Assembly: GCA_016839985.1 (NCBI GenBank)
Contig: JAEOTG010000283.1
Coordinates: 1 to 17,103 of the forward strand
Reading direction: 5' to 3'
Length of the DNA stretch: 17,103 bases
DNA from: Candidatus Heimdallarchaeota archaeon
Lineage (GTDB): Archaea; Asgardarchaeota; Heimdallarchaeia; Heimdallarchaeales; Heimdallarchaeaceae
Part shown: in pieces, positions 1 to 7,351 of the stretch
Layout of the letters: every line of letters begins with the position of its first letter
Numbering within the stretch: the stretch's first letter is position 1
Notes under the pieces: generated by a model
Databases searched by the model: none
What the model was told of the DNA's origin: nothing
Seen by the model: only the letters and a program-made list of their open reading frames with translations
Position numbers and translations under genes: made by a program

Positions 1-1428
1 ATTCAAGAGACAACCCCCCCTAGATTAAGTCCAGCATATAGACCTATTTTTCAATATGCTGATGAAAATGCAACAGAAATTTATCCAAGAAATGATTCAG
101 TTAATTGGGGAGCAGTAATTGAAGCTGATTTATACAAGAATGTTTCAATATGGTATAGTTATTATCAAGGAGATAACGAAAGCCTTGTACGTCTTCATGG
201 AGATGATGGTTATCCTTCAAATGATGTTTTAAGTTGGTTAGAAACTGATCCTACATTTATGACATATGATAATGAAACTACAGTTACTGAAGGTGCAGGT
301 ATATTTGCTTACTATAATTATACATTTAATCTTTCATCTGAATTTATCCTCTTTCGTGCAAAATTGGGAGAATATGAAGATGATATTAATGTACCAAATA
401 TGATAACAACAGGAGTAAGAATAAGTTCCTGGTTCAATCAAGAATTTTATACTCAATATGATTCCATAGATATGAATATATCACTTATTGATTACAATAT
501 AACAAGCTATGGTCTGATGTATAGAGATATATCTGAAGGTTTTTCTGAAACTTTCAAGAATGTTACAGTTGCACTTACGCAAAATGGAACAAGTGACATT
601 GTTACTTCATCAATTACACATTCTTATGAACCTGATACGCGCTTAGATGTAAGAGCTTTCATTGTTCATTTTGACAATATTACCAAAGAAAACAGGATTT
701 TAGTTGAAAATCAAGCTCATATTATTACAATTGTAGATGGAGATCCAGAATTGAAAGTAACTTCAATAAGGTATACAAATTCCCTAAACGTAAGCATAAA
801 ATGGGATGCAGAGCTTATTAAGGCAAACTTCACATCCATCGAGATAGATTGGAATGATACAACAGGAATAGAAACATATCTACCTCCTACTGAAAGTAGT
901 ATATCTCGTTACACTTTATATCATCTTTATGCATCACCAGGAGAATATAATATATCCGTAACAGCAAAAGCTTTCAGTGCATCAAGAACTGAAATTGTTC
1001 AAGTACTTATTGATCAAGAATCACCTACGGGTGATATAATGATTAAAATGGCAAATGGGACATTCGTAGAACCTGATCTATTAGATCCTATAGCTTTAAG
1101 TGATACGTCTAAACAAGTTACATTTCTAGTATCAGGGATTGATGTTGGTGGTAGTGGTATTGATCAGATTAGTGTAGAATCAGATGAAGGTAATAAGGCT
1201 GCAAGAATTGATGATGGGGAGTTAACCTTATCAGGTCTGGAATATAGAATCTATTCTATTGATTTCAATATTATAGATAGAGCAGGTAATGATTTTTCAC
1301 TAACAATATTCATTGAATTAATAAAACCTGATGAACCTAAATGGATACCAGTTCCATTCCCATTTGGTCTAGTAACTATTCTTGGATTAATCTCTTTAGC
1401 AGTTATATATATGAAAAAAAAGAGATAA
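1..1428 (+). CDS. Large surface protein with PKD-like domain and C-terminal membrane anchor (5' partial)
   Basis: The reading frame is open from base 1, so the gene begins left of the window; 475 residues are visible. A PKD-like beta domain lies at about visible residues 251-336: it has an IDWND strand, then an HLYASPGEY motif, then alternating hydrophobic strands. An Ig-like domain that begins near DQESPTGD follows. There are at least ten N-x-S/T sequons, which fits an N-glycosylated exported protein. The C-terminus (449-475) is a proline-rich linker PVPFPFG, a single hydrophobic segment and the basic end KKKR. This tripartite end is typical of archaeal surface proteins that are anchored, or processed by an archaeosortase-like enzyme; which of the two applies here is inference. 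The domains suggest adhesion or cell-envelope structure. No catalytic motif is visible. The signal peptide, if present, is outside the window. Confidence 0.75.
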   Translation: MQETTPPRLSPAYRPIFQYADENATEIYPRNDSVNWGAVIEADLYKNVSIWYSYYQGDNESLVRLHGDDGYPSNDVLSWLETDPTFMTYDNETTVTEGAGIFAYYNYTFNLSSEFILFRAKLGEYEDDINVPNMITTGVRISSWFNQEFYTQYDSIDMNISLIDYNITSYGLMYRDISEGFSETFKNVTVALTQNGTSDIVTSSITHSYEPDTRLDVRAFIVHFDNITKENRILVENQAHIITIVDGDPELKVTSIRYTNSLNVSIKWDAELIKANFTSIEIDWNDTTGIETYLPPTESSISRYTLYHLYASPGEYNISVTAKAFSASRTEIVQVLIDQESPTGDIMIKMANGTFVEPDLLDPIALSDTSKQVTFLVSGIDVGGSGIDQISVESDEGNKAARIDDGELTLSGLEYRIYSIDFNIIDRAGNDFSLTIFIELIKPDEPKWIPVPFPFGLVTILGLISLAVIYMKKKR

Positions 1429-1436
1429 TCCTATAC

Positions 1437-1463
1437 TCTTTTTCTTTTTAGGAGATTCTTTTT
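1437..1463 (+). terminator. T-rich archaeal-type transcription terminator
   Basis: Two T-rich tracts, separated by AGGAGA, follow the surface-protein stop codon within 10-35 bases. Archaeal RNA polymerase terminates at such tracts without a hairpin. A TATA-like TTTTTAAA at about 1459-1466 overlaps the second tract and could serve the next gene. Confidence 0.4.
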
Positions 1464-1495
1464 AAACAAAAAGAAGAAATATTATTGAGGAACAA

Positions 1496-2053
1496 TTGAA
1501 TAAGAATTTATCAGAACACGATTATTCAGAAGAGGAATTATTTGAATTTTTAATTAAACAAGTAAACGATAAACGTGAAGATTTTTCTATTTTTGCAATT
1601 AGGGAATTAAAACATTTCAATTTTCCAAAATCAATAGAATTGCTTGTAGAAATAGTAAACAAAGAATCAAATATTAGAAAAAAAGAAGAAGCAATTAAAT
1701 CATTGAAAGTTAAGCAGCAAAATCGATTCATAAAACAAGCAATTTTACAACAAATTTCATCATCAGCTGAGAGAGTGCGTTCAGAAGCTGCTGAATTATT
1801 AAAAGAGTATGGAGAATCATTAGCTCCTGAATTACAGAACCTAACACTCGAGGATTTACCTAAGTTTGCGTTATCCAAAGGAATCTGGCTATTAGGTCAA
1901 ATAGGTGATTCTTCCACAATTGAATTTTTCAATTCGAATAAAGTTTTTTCTAAAAAAGAAATGCAAGAGTCAATTGAAGATGCCGTTATTTCAATTAAGA
2001 GTAGAAATGTAAAATTGTTATTAGATGATATAAAGAAAAAAGAAAAAAAATGA
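1496..2053 (+). CDS. HEAT-repeat-like helical protein
   Basis: A 185-residue, highly charged, all-helical protein. Paired amphipathic helices resemble degenerate HEAT repeats, for example IFAIRELKHFNFPKSIELL, the segment around KKEEAIKSLK, and RSEAAELLKEYGESLAPEL. The region around SKGIWLLGQIGDSSTIEFF has the 'LGxIGDxxxxxxL' turn typical of HEAT units. Such proteins are scaffolds for protein interaction; no partner can be named. The start is TTG, chosen because GAGG at 1487-1490 lies five bases upstream. The end is a lysine-rich tail. The stop codon is only two bases from the stop of the convergent ridA gene. An enzyme function is not indicated. Confidence 0.7.
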   Translation: MNKNLSEHDYSEEELFEFLIKQVNDKREDFSIFAIRELKHFNFPKSIELLVEIVNKESNIRKKEEAIKSLKVKQQNRFIKQAILQQISSSAERVRSEAAELLKEYGESLAPELQNLTLEDLPKFALSKGIWLLGQIGDSSTIEFFNSNKVFSKKEMQESIEDAVISIKSRNVKLLLDDIKKKEKK

Positions 2054-2055
2054 TT

Positions 2056-2442
2056 TTACTCCTTCCATGCGATTGCAGATATTTCCACGTCAACATCTTT
2101 GGGTAGTCTACTCACTTCTACTGCAACTCTAGCAGGAGGTTTTTCGGTAAAGAATGTTGCATATATCTCATTCATTTTTCCAAAATCATTCATATCTTTA
2201 AGATAGACTCTACATCTTACTACATCTTGTAGAGTATATCCTACATCTTCTAAAATAACATTAATGTTATCTAAAACTTGTTTAGTAGCTTTTTGGACAT
2301 CCCCTACAATAATATCACCAGAAGAAGGATCTACTGGTATTTGTCCAGCGATATATAGAAATTGTCCAGCTTGAATTGCTTGTGAATAAGGACCTACAGG
2401 AGCAGGAGCTTTATCAGTGAAAATTACTTTTTTTGAAGCCAT
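2056..2442 (-). CDS. ridA: RidA family reactive enamine/imine deaminase
   Basis: A 128-residue member of the RidA/YjgF/UK114 family, trimeric enzymes that hydrolyse reactive 2-aminoacrylate-type enamines released by PLP enzymes. Near the N-terminus is the hallmark APAPVGPYSQA, followed by YIAGQIPVDP. The catalytic arginine lies in the PPARVAVEV motif at residue 105, with a glutamate at residue 120; both match the positions known from Escherichia coli RidA. I start at ATG 2442, not the upstream in-frame TTG at 2463. The resulting length and N-terminus fit the family, and a TATA-like box lies about 26 bases upstream, suggesting a leaderless message. The gene follows the agmatinase-family gene on the same strand, so it may also be read from that transcript. 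Confidence 0.93.
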   Translation of the reverse strand: MASKKVIFTDKAPAPVGPYSQAIQAGQFLYIAGQIPVDPSSGDIIVGDVQKATKQVLDNINVILEDVGYTLQDVVRCRVYLKDMNDFGKMNEIYATFFTEKPPARVAVEVSRLPKDVDVEISAIAWKE

Positions 2443-2463
2443 AGGAAGAAATTTTTTTGCCAA

Positions 2464-2471
2464 AAAATAAA
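2464..2471 (-). promoter_or_regulatory. Candidate TATA box for leaderless ridA transcript
   Basis: On the minus strand the sequence reads TTTATTTT, centred about 26 bases before the A of the ridA ATG. That is the usual archaeal distance from TATA centre to transcription start, so the message would begin at or next to the ATG. No SD motif precedes this ATG, which supports the leaderless reading. Confidence 0.4.
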
Positions 2472-2486
2472 CTTTACCCTATATAG

Positions 2487-3359
2487 CTAAGATTCCCATA
2501 TTTCTAAGATTTTGAAAATAAGACAAACTACGAAATTTAAAGCTATTTTGTTTGTTTTTTCATACTGTGTTTCTACAATGTCAACATACGATGCTTTAGG
2601 TAAGATTAGCTTGAGAATTTCCACTAAAAGATAAGGAGTTAACCCAAAGGATTCTGCTGTACCTAAAGTTGGAACATAAGCCTGATCCAATGAATCTACA
2701 TCTAAGCTTAAAAAAATTCTATCTTTGTTTTTAAGAAAATCTCTAATAGACTGCATACATTTTTCTTTGTTCTCGAAAAACTGATGCATTGGGATAAATG
2801 ATACTTCTTTGTTCTTCAATTTATGAAATTCTTCTATAGTTTGAGTATATGCATGACCTCCAATCAGTAACATCTGGTTTTTAGATAAACTGTTATCTTT
2901 TTTTAGATTTGTAAAAACAGTTCCATGGGAATAAAATATCCCTGGTGGATATTCATCTGCTAAATCTGCATGAGCATCTATCCAAATCACGGCTGTTTCT
3001 TCATTCCAAGATGCTTGAGAAAGTGTATCATACGTTATACTATGATCTCCACCAAGAACCAATAATCGAAGATTTAGTTCACCAGTTTTTTTCCAGATTT
3101 TCTTAATTTTTTCCTTTTCTTTTATAGGATTAATATTTCCAAAATCAAAATAACTAGATTTGCTTTCAATCATATTAAAATGACTTGATATCCCGCTAAA
3201 TTCCATTGATTGTTTTCTCAAAGCATCTGGAGCTTTTTTAGAACCACCGGGTGTTGCTTTAATTCTTTCAAAAGGTAAACCAAACAAGAGAACAGATTTT
3301 CTCTCTTCTATATCAGATAATTTGTTAATTGGAAAAAAACCTAAAAATGTAGACTTCAT
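2487..3359 (-). CDS. speB: Agmatinase/arginase-family ureohydrolase
   Basis: A 290-residue dimanganese ureohydrolase; the family cleaves agmatine to putrescine and urea, or related guanidino compounds. Metal-ligand motifs are complete: GGDHS (His106), DAHAD (Asp128, His130, Asp132) and LDVDSLD (Asp220, Asp222). His145 in YSHGT and Glu263 in DIVETQ are also family positions. The usual 'DPxxxPGTG/TPE' stretch is altered to DQAYVPTLGTAES: Gln replaces the common Pro after the last Asp. Agmatinase is the most likely activity for an archaeon, feeding polyamine synthesis, but arginase, guanidinobutyrase or formiminoglutamase cannot be excluded from sequence alone. The start is ATG with GAGG 11 bases upstream, within the 40-base gap after the coiled-coil gene. 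ridA follows 44 bases after its stop, a plausible pairing with PLP-dependent amino-acid metabolism. Confidence 0.88.
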   Translation of the reverse strand: MKSTFLGFFPINKLSDIEERKSVLLFGLPFERIKATPGGSKKAPDALRKQSMEFSGISSHFNMIESKSSYFDFGNINPIKEKEKIKKIWKKTGELNLRLLVLGGDHSITYDTLSQASWNEETAVIWIDAHADLADEYPPGIFYSHGTVFTNLKKDNSLSKNQMLLIGGHAYTQTIEEFHKLKNKEVSFIPMHQFFENKEKCMQSIRDFLKNKDRIFLSLDVDSLDQAYVPTLGTAESFGLTPYLLVEILKLILPKASYVDIVETQYEKTNKIALNFVVCLIFKILEIWES

Positions 3360-3399
3360 CTTTTCTTATTCCTCAAATGCTTATTCTTCTTATCATGAT

Positions 3400-5913
3400 T
3401 TATTGATCTCTAAGGAAATAATCTGGTGATGTTACAAATCTGTGTTCGTCATCTATTTCTCCAACTTCAATATCTGTATATATCTCTTCCATGATTTCCT
3501 TATCACTCAAATCAGCTAGAATTCTTCTTTTATCAACAGAGATAATTCTCGATAATTCAACAGTCTTTGGATTGAATTTCTCCATCGTTTCTTTCATATA
3601 ATCAATATCAGAGATTTTTCCTGAGAGGTTCATAAAAGTCATTACTATATCAGGTCGTAAAGCTATTTGTGGAGCAATACTAAGTTGTTTACCTATGGAT
3701 ATTGCTAGGTTGTCTATGAAATTTTTATCATCTTCAAATAGTTTTTCAGGATTGTCATGAATGAAGGAAGCAATTAACATTAAGTCTATTGATGTCCAGA
3801 TATTCAGAACAGGTTTTTCTAGAAGCTTGAGATTAAATACAACTCCAACTTCTGTTCCTTTAACGTTTTCAACAACTTTTCCTTGTAAATCAAAAATTTC
3901 AGATAATTCAAACGAAGGAGACCCATAGTTTAATTGTATTGTGTCACTTATAACGCGAACATTCCCAAGAGAATAAAGGATATATTGTGCGTTCTCAACT
4001 TTTTCAGGCAAGATTCCAGTATTATTTTCAATTAAATACTTCTGTAGAAAGTCTTTTGTATCCACTTCTTCTTCTGAAATTTCGTGTTCTTCTGCTAATT
4101 TTGAAATCACCTCTAATTTTTTCTTTTGAGCAGAAATTGTAGAAATATTTGCTTCTGAAGGTAGAGTTTCTGTAAACAAGAAATCATGAATTTGTTCGTA
4201 CAAAAACTTTGATAGTGTATCCTTTTGAACTACCAAAAAGTACCCTTTATCTGGATGGTAAATAACTGAATGTGCTTTTCCTAAGTTGTTACCAATTATA
4301 TCTTTAACTTCTACATCTTTGTTACCAGCTAGGTGTTCATTTATCATATTACTTTCTGTTGGATTGAAATATGGTAAAACATCACCATTTTGCATTATGT
4401 TTTGATTACTAATATTAACTTCTCTACTGCTCTTTGTTACATACTCTATTGGAACAAAAAGATAATTTTCTGGTTGTAGCATTACTTGCTTAATTTCTTC
4501 AGATAGAGGATATTCTTTTCTTTTACAATATTCTATTAGAACATTCGGAATAAGATAAGGAAAAGTGATTTGAGGTAAAGTTTTTGGTATTTCGTTAAGT
4601 AGATAATCTTTCTTTTCTTCCTCAGAAAGATCTTCTTTCTTCTTTCTTGATGGATTGACAAGATCATAAATTCTCCTAATTGTTGCAAAAGATACTTCCT
4701 GCTGTTGTCTAACTATTATTCCATATTGATCATTCAACTGCCCTGGACCTACCAAGAATCCAACAATTTCTTTTTGATTATCTAAAACTGGTTTCCCAGA
4801 ATATCTCCAAAGAGATTTTAATTCAGACATCAGTTGATAATCAAGATCTCTACTTGCAAAACTTGATGAAACTGCTAACTTTGATTTAAACTGAAGATAA
4901 CTTATAACTTCACTATATTTTTGTATTCTATCTTCAGTTTCAAATGCTAAATCCTTGAAATATGGAGTTATTATTTCTTGATAACGTAGATGTTCTCCAT
5001 AAATAACATCCATAGCGTCTAAATCTTTTGCATAATCATTGATGTCCTCATCTAGCAATTCTTCATAGATTTCTAGTTGTCTCAATGTCCTTTCAACTTC
5101 CTCAGCTTGATTTGTTGCCAAGTTTTTCTTACTGGTATCATAAAAATGGTTGAATTTCTCTTTTTCTTGCTGGATTGTCACTTTCCAGTTCAAAGTATCT
5201 TGAGCTGCTTTCTTAAGAATGGGTCTATGTCTTAATACTCTTTCATTTATATCGTAAATGATCCCTTTTAGTTCCTTTTTCTCAGTTTCCATTCTCCTAA
5301 GTCGATTAATATTCTCACTCAATTCATTATTGAATAAAAGGAAATTATTGTGAGTATTCTTGTATAAATGATCTTTATTAACAGAGAAAAGTAACTCAGA
5401 TAATTTATAGAAATGTTGGAAGATTTTATGCTGCTTTGCTTCAATTTCATTTCTTTTTGCTAGATAATCTTGATCATTGATTTTCCCTGCAACATAATCT
5501 TGTTCCCAGTTCATTTCTTCCTCAAAGGTTTTTGTTGCACCTTTAATAGCTAGATTCATTACGTATCTTACTTTTAATTCCTCAATTTCTACAATTGGTA
5601 TATTTTCCAATTCAATAGAAGGGATTTCTATTTTTCTTGCAGGTGGAGGAGTAGGTGCAAGTTCAACTTCTTCTTTTTCAATTTCTTGAATATCTGATTC
5701 AAGTTGAGGAAGAGCTTCTATTGTTTCTTCAATGGATTTTAGTTGTTCTTGAGTTTTTAAAGAAGAAGGAAGGCTTGTCATAATTTCTTGATATTTATTT
5801 TTCAAAGTTTGGTATGTTCTTCTATCAATTGAACCTCTTATGTATCTAAGATCTAAATCTCTAATGAAACGTAAAATTCGTCGTTTCCTATAACTTGTAT
5901 CTTCTTCTGACAT
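3400..5913 (-). CDS. 837-residue coiled-coil protein with PRC-barrel-like segments
   Basis: I do not recognise a named family. The N-terminus (about 13-45) contains DLDLRYIRGSIDRRTYQTL, a short helical hairpin of the 'xxGxIxxxxYxxLKxxY' type. A similar unit recurs at 135-160 (QDYVAGKINDQDYLAKRN), with an acidic, proline-rich linker between them (65-110). A long charged helical and coiled-coil region spans about 150-345. Three segments then resemble PRC-barrel strands. They are 369-402 (SGKPVLDNQKEIVGFLVGPG), 533-565 (VKDIIGNNLGKAHSVIYHP) and 667-708 (DLQGKVVENVKGTEVGVVF). There is no signal peptide or membrane segment, so it should be cytosolic. A coiled coil with PRC-barrel units is also the composition of the archaeal division protein CdvA, but the order and length differ, so homology is only a suggestion. 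The start ATG has no close SD. A TATA-like box about 35 bases upstream suggests a very short leader. Confidence 0.8.
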   Translation of the reverse strand: MSEEDTSYRKRRILRFIRDLDLRYIRGSIDRRTYQTLKNKYQEIMTSLPSSLKTQEQLKSIEETIEALPQLESDIQEIEKEEVELAPTPPPARKIEIPSIELENIPIVEIEELKVRYVMNLAIKGATKTFEEEMNWEQDYVAGKINDQDYLAKRNEIEAKQHKIFQHFYKLSELLFSVNKDHLYKNTHNNFLLFNNELSENINRLRRMETEKKELKGIIYDINERVLRHRPILKKAAQDTLNWKVTIQQEKEKFNHFYDTSKKNLATNQAEEVERTLRQLEIYEELLDEDINDYAKDLDAMDVIYGEHLRYQEIITPYFKDLAFETEDRIQKYSEVISYLQFKSKLAVSSSFASRDLDYQLMSELKSLWRYSGKPVLDNQKEIVGFLVGPGQLNDQYGIIVRQQQEVSFATIRRIYDLVNPSRKKKEDLSEEEKKDYLLNEIPKTLPQITFPYLIPNVLIEYCKRKEYPLSEEIKQVMLQPENYLFVPIEYVTKSSREVNISNQNIMQNGDVLPYFNPTESNMINEHLAGNKDVEVKDIIGNNLGKAHSVIYHPDKGYFLVVQKDTLSKFLYEQIHDFLFTETLPSEANISTISAQKKKLEVISKLAEEHEISEEEVDTKDFLQKYLIENNTGILPEKVENAQYILYSLGNVRVISDTIQLNYGSPSFELSEIFDLQGKVVENVKGTEVGVVFNLKLLEKPVLNIWTSIDLMLIASFIHDNPEKLFEDDKNFIDNLAISIGKQLSIAPQIALRPDIVMTFMNLSGKISDIDYMKETMEKFNPKTVELSRIISVDKRRILADLSDKEIMEEIYTDIEVGEIDDEHRFVTSPDYFLRDQ

Positions 5914-5944
5914 TATTAATTATGATTAAGGAATAACTCCTAAA

Positions 5945-5952
5945 AATATATT
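5945..5952 (-). promoter_or_regulatory. Candidate TATA box for the 837-residue coiled-coil gene
   Basis: AATATATT is centred about 36 bases before the ATG at 5913. It would place the transcription start roughly nine bases before the codon. It lies in the 183-base divergent gap shared with the profilin-like operon. No other element was recognised on this side. Confidence 0.35.
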
Positions 5953-6021
5953 GCTAAACTACCCAAAAAGAAATTTTATTTCAAAAAACTCAAACAGATA
6001 CTTTCTAAGTACTAAAAACTG

Positions 6022-6029
6022 ATTTAAAT
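6022..6029 (+). promoter_or_regulatory. Candidate TATA box for the profilin-like operon
   Basis: ATTTAAAT preceded by an A-rich stretch. Transcription would start near 6050, giving a leader of about 45 bases. The leader would carry AGGAG followed by an ATG-TAA start-stop (6067-6072), then the GGTG site used by the main gene. Confidence 0.35.
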
Positions 6030-6086
6030 TCTAAACTTGCCTCTAGAAAAAATTAATAAAAGGAGAATGTAAGCATAATATCAGAA

Positions 6087-6090
6087 GGTG
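6087..6090 (+). promoter_or_regulatory. Shine-Dalgarno site that decides the profilin-like start
   Basis: GGTG is followed by six bases and then TTG at 6097. The same GGTG with five to seven bases spacing precedes other starts in this window (6469, 10508, 10702, 13673, 14754). A GTG start at 6088 would lie inside this site and would have no SD of its own at normal distance. Confidence 0.5.
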
Positions 6091-6096
6091 AGTACT

Positions 6097-6456
6097 TTGA
6101 GCTTTCAAGATGAAGTTGCAAAAATAGCATCAGAAGGAACTATTGGTGTGGTTTGGTTAATGGGAGATGATTTGAAAGTATATTATACATATGGTGATTG
6201 GCAGGTTGATCCTACCATTCCATTTAATGCATGGAAGAATCAGATTCCTGATATAAATTTTGGTGGAGATTTGAAATTTACAGTTATTACAATGTCACCA
6301 GATAGACTTATTTCTACAAATTTAGGAGGGCAGGGGCATTTAATTGTAGCTAGATGTCCTAAATGGGCGGGATGTGTTATTGCTTGGTCTCCAGCAAATG
6401 TGCAGAAAGAGTATGCATACGCGTCTACTGCAAGATTAGCTGCTAAAGTAGCCTGA
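6097..6456 (+). CDS. Profilin-like protein (Asgard-type candidate)
   Basis: A 119-residue protein. By eye it aligns with plant and animal profilins: the N-terminus MSFQDEV against the plant MSWQTYV; a central two-strand hairpin with Trp35; FGGDLKFTVI against LGGTKYMVI; then PDRLIS and a Gly-rich turn like PGAVIRGKKGSGG; and a C-terminal helix containing RL (TARLAAKVA). Phe3 sits where profilins carry the poly-proline-binding Trp. Profilins bind monomeric actin, and Asgard profilins are known to regulate eukaryotic actin in vitro, so a role in an archaeal actin system is inferred. The start TTG 6097 is chosen from the GGTG site and because it gives the profilin-like N-terminus. A Roadblock/LC7 fold has a similar alpha-beta order and is the main alternative. 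It heads a two-gene operon; the next gene starts 12 bases after its stop. Confidence 0.6.
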   Translation: MSFQDEVAKIASEGTIGVVWLMGDDLKVYYTYGDWQVDPTIPFNAWKNQIPDINFGGDLKFTVITMSPDRLISTNLGGQGHLIVARCPKWAGCVIAWSPANVQKEYAYASTARLAAKVA

Positions 6457-6468
6457 TTTGGTGGATTT

Positions 6469-6771
6469 TTGTCTTTTCCACCTTTTTTTAAAAAACAGGA
6501 TAGTAGTATATTTCTCACAATAAAGTTACATCCTCGTTCAACTAAAAATGATATCAAGATTAGTGATTTTTCTCTTGATATTTTTGTCAAAGAACCTCCT
6601 GTGAAAGGAAAGGCAAATCAAGCTTTAATTAGATATTTATCAAAAATGTTCTCTATCCCTACATCATCCTTAGCAATTGTAAGTGGATTAAAATCTAAAA
6701 CAAAAATAGTAAGTATAATTGGATATTCTACAGATACAATATTAAAGAAGATAAAGAGTATTAAATCATAA
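6469..6771 (+). CDS. DUF167 / YggU-family protein
   Basis: A 100-residue protein of the UPF0235 family, small alpha-beta proteins of unknown biochemical role found in archaea, bacteria and eukaryotes. Family hallmarks are LTIKLHPRSTKNDI near the N-terminus, the strand SLDIFVKEPP, the core PPVKGKAN (residues 43-50) and the SGLKSKTK loop (72-79) before the last strand. The start is TTG, set by GGTG at 6460-6463 with five bases spacing. The 12-base gap from the profilin-like gene implies co-transcription and possibly coupled translation. The last six bases overlap the stop end of the convergent gene on the other strand. Confidence 0.9.
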   Translation: MSFPPFFKKQDSSIFLTIKLHPRSTKNDIKISDFSLDIFVKEPPVKGKANQALIRYLSKMFSIPTSSLAIVSGLKSKTKIVSIIGYSTDTILKKIKSIKS

Positions 6772-7338
6772 TTTCATTTTTTCGAATGCTCTTATTAGCT
6801 CATTTCTTTCATTAAATCTTGTATATAGATTCTTACTAAGAGACATCAATAATGCAACATTATCTTCAACCGTATCTAACATCATTTCTTCTAAATTAGT
6901 TAGAACATCATGTATTCTATCTTTGAATTCTTCTGCATGGTCTAGAATTTCGATTTCCAACAAGTATAGTATAGATAAATCCAAACCGTGTTCTCCTTCT
7001 ACATCTTTTGCATCAAAAAATGTTGAATATTTATAATCTGTATCTGAAGCTTCCTTCCTGATATCTCCTATTTTCTTCACAACAAGTCCTGCTGGACCCC
7101 AACTAGTTAATAATTGAGAATGAATTAAGAGTTCATTAACTTGACTCATTGAATCTCCCGCATCTCTCATAATCTTAAGTAGTTTTGCTCTAAATGCAAT
7201 ATCTGAATCTTTTCTATGCTCCAAATCATGATAACCTTCATAGTTTTGGATATTTGTACTTAAGATTTTTAATGCCTCACTTGGTTTTTCAGATAAATCT
7301 TCTTCTACTTCTTCTTCTTTCTTCTTTCGACCAAACAT
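6766..7338 (-). CDS. Small helical protein of unknown function, downstream of DNA ligase
   Basis: I do not recognise this 190-residue protein. It begins MFGRKKKEEE, a short hydrophobic-basic start followed by an acidic run. The rest is almost entirely helical: about 20-75, a short SWGPAGLVV break at 79-87, then helices 88-105 and 118-185 rich in Leu, Glu and Asp. The N-terminus and all-helical make-up superficially recall ESCRT-III/Snf7-like subunits, but no diagnostic motif is visible, and the length and helix pattern are not enough for a call. The start ATG has AAGGA about ten bases upstream. It follows the ligase stop by 13 bases, so it is the last gene of an operon with the GIFT-domain protein and the ligase. 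Confidence 0.75.
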   Translation of the reverse strand: MFGRKKKEEEVEEDLSEKPSEALKILSTNIQNYEGYHDLEHRKDSDIAFRAKLLKIMRDAGDSMSQVNELLIHSQLLTSWGPAGLVVKKIGDIRKEASDTDYKYSTFFDAKDVEGEHGLDLSILYLLEIEILDHAEEFKDRIHDVLTNLEEMMLDTVEDNVALLMSLSKNLYTRFNERNELIRAFEKMKL

Positions 7339-7351
7339 TTGTTGTCATTCC

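Noticed and set aside
1522..1878. Antisense open frame across the HEAT-like gene
   Set aside because: Ser/Cys/Phe-rich composition, no SD, no recognisable motif; shadow of the plus-strand gene.
2443..2463. In-frame TTG at 2463 as the ridA start
   Set aside because: It adds seven residues not found at the family N-terminus and has no SD; ATG 2442 fits the family and a TATA box at leaderless distance.
6088..6096. GTG at 6088 as the profilin-like start
   Set aside because: It falls within the GGTG SD site, and TTG 6097 gives normal spacing and a profilin-like N-terminus.
5914..6096. Possible small RNA or small ORF in the divergent gap
   Set aside because: Only promoter-like AT-rich sequence and one weak inverted repeat (AGGA/TCCT) were seen; nothing supports an RNA gene.
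6240..6590. Antisense open frame across the profilin-like and DUF167 genes
   Set aside because: It spans two supported plus-strand genes and has no family motif.
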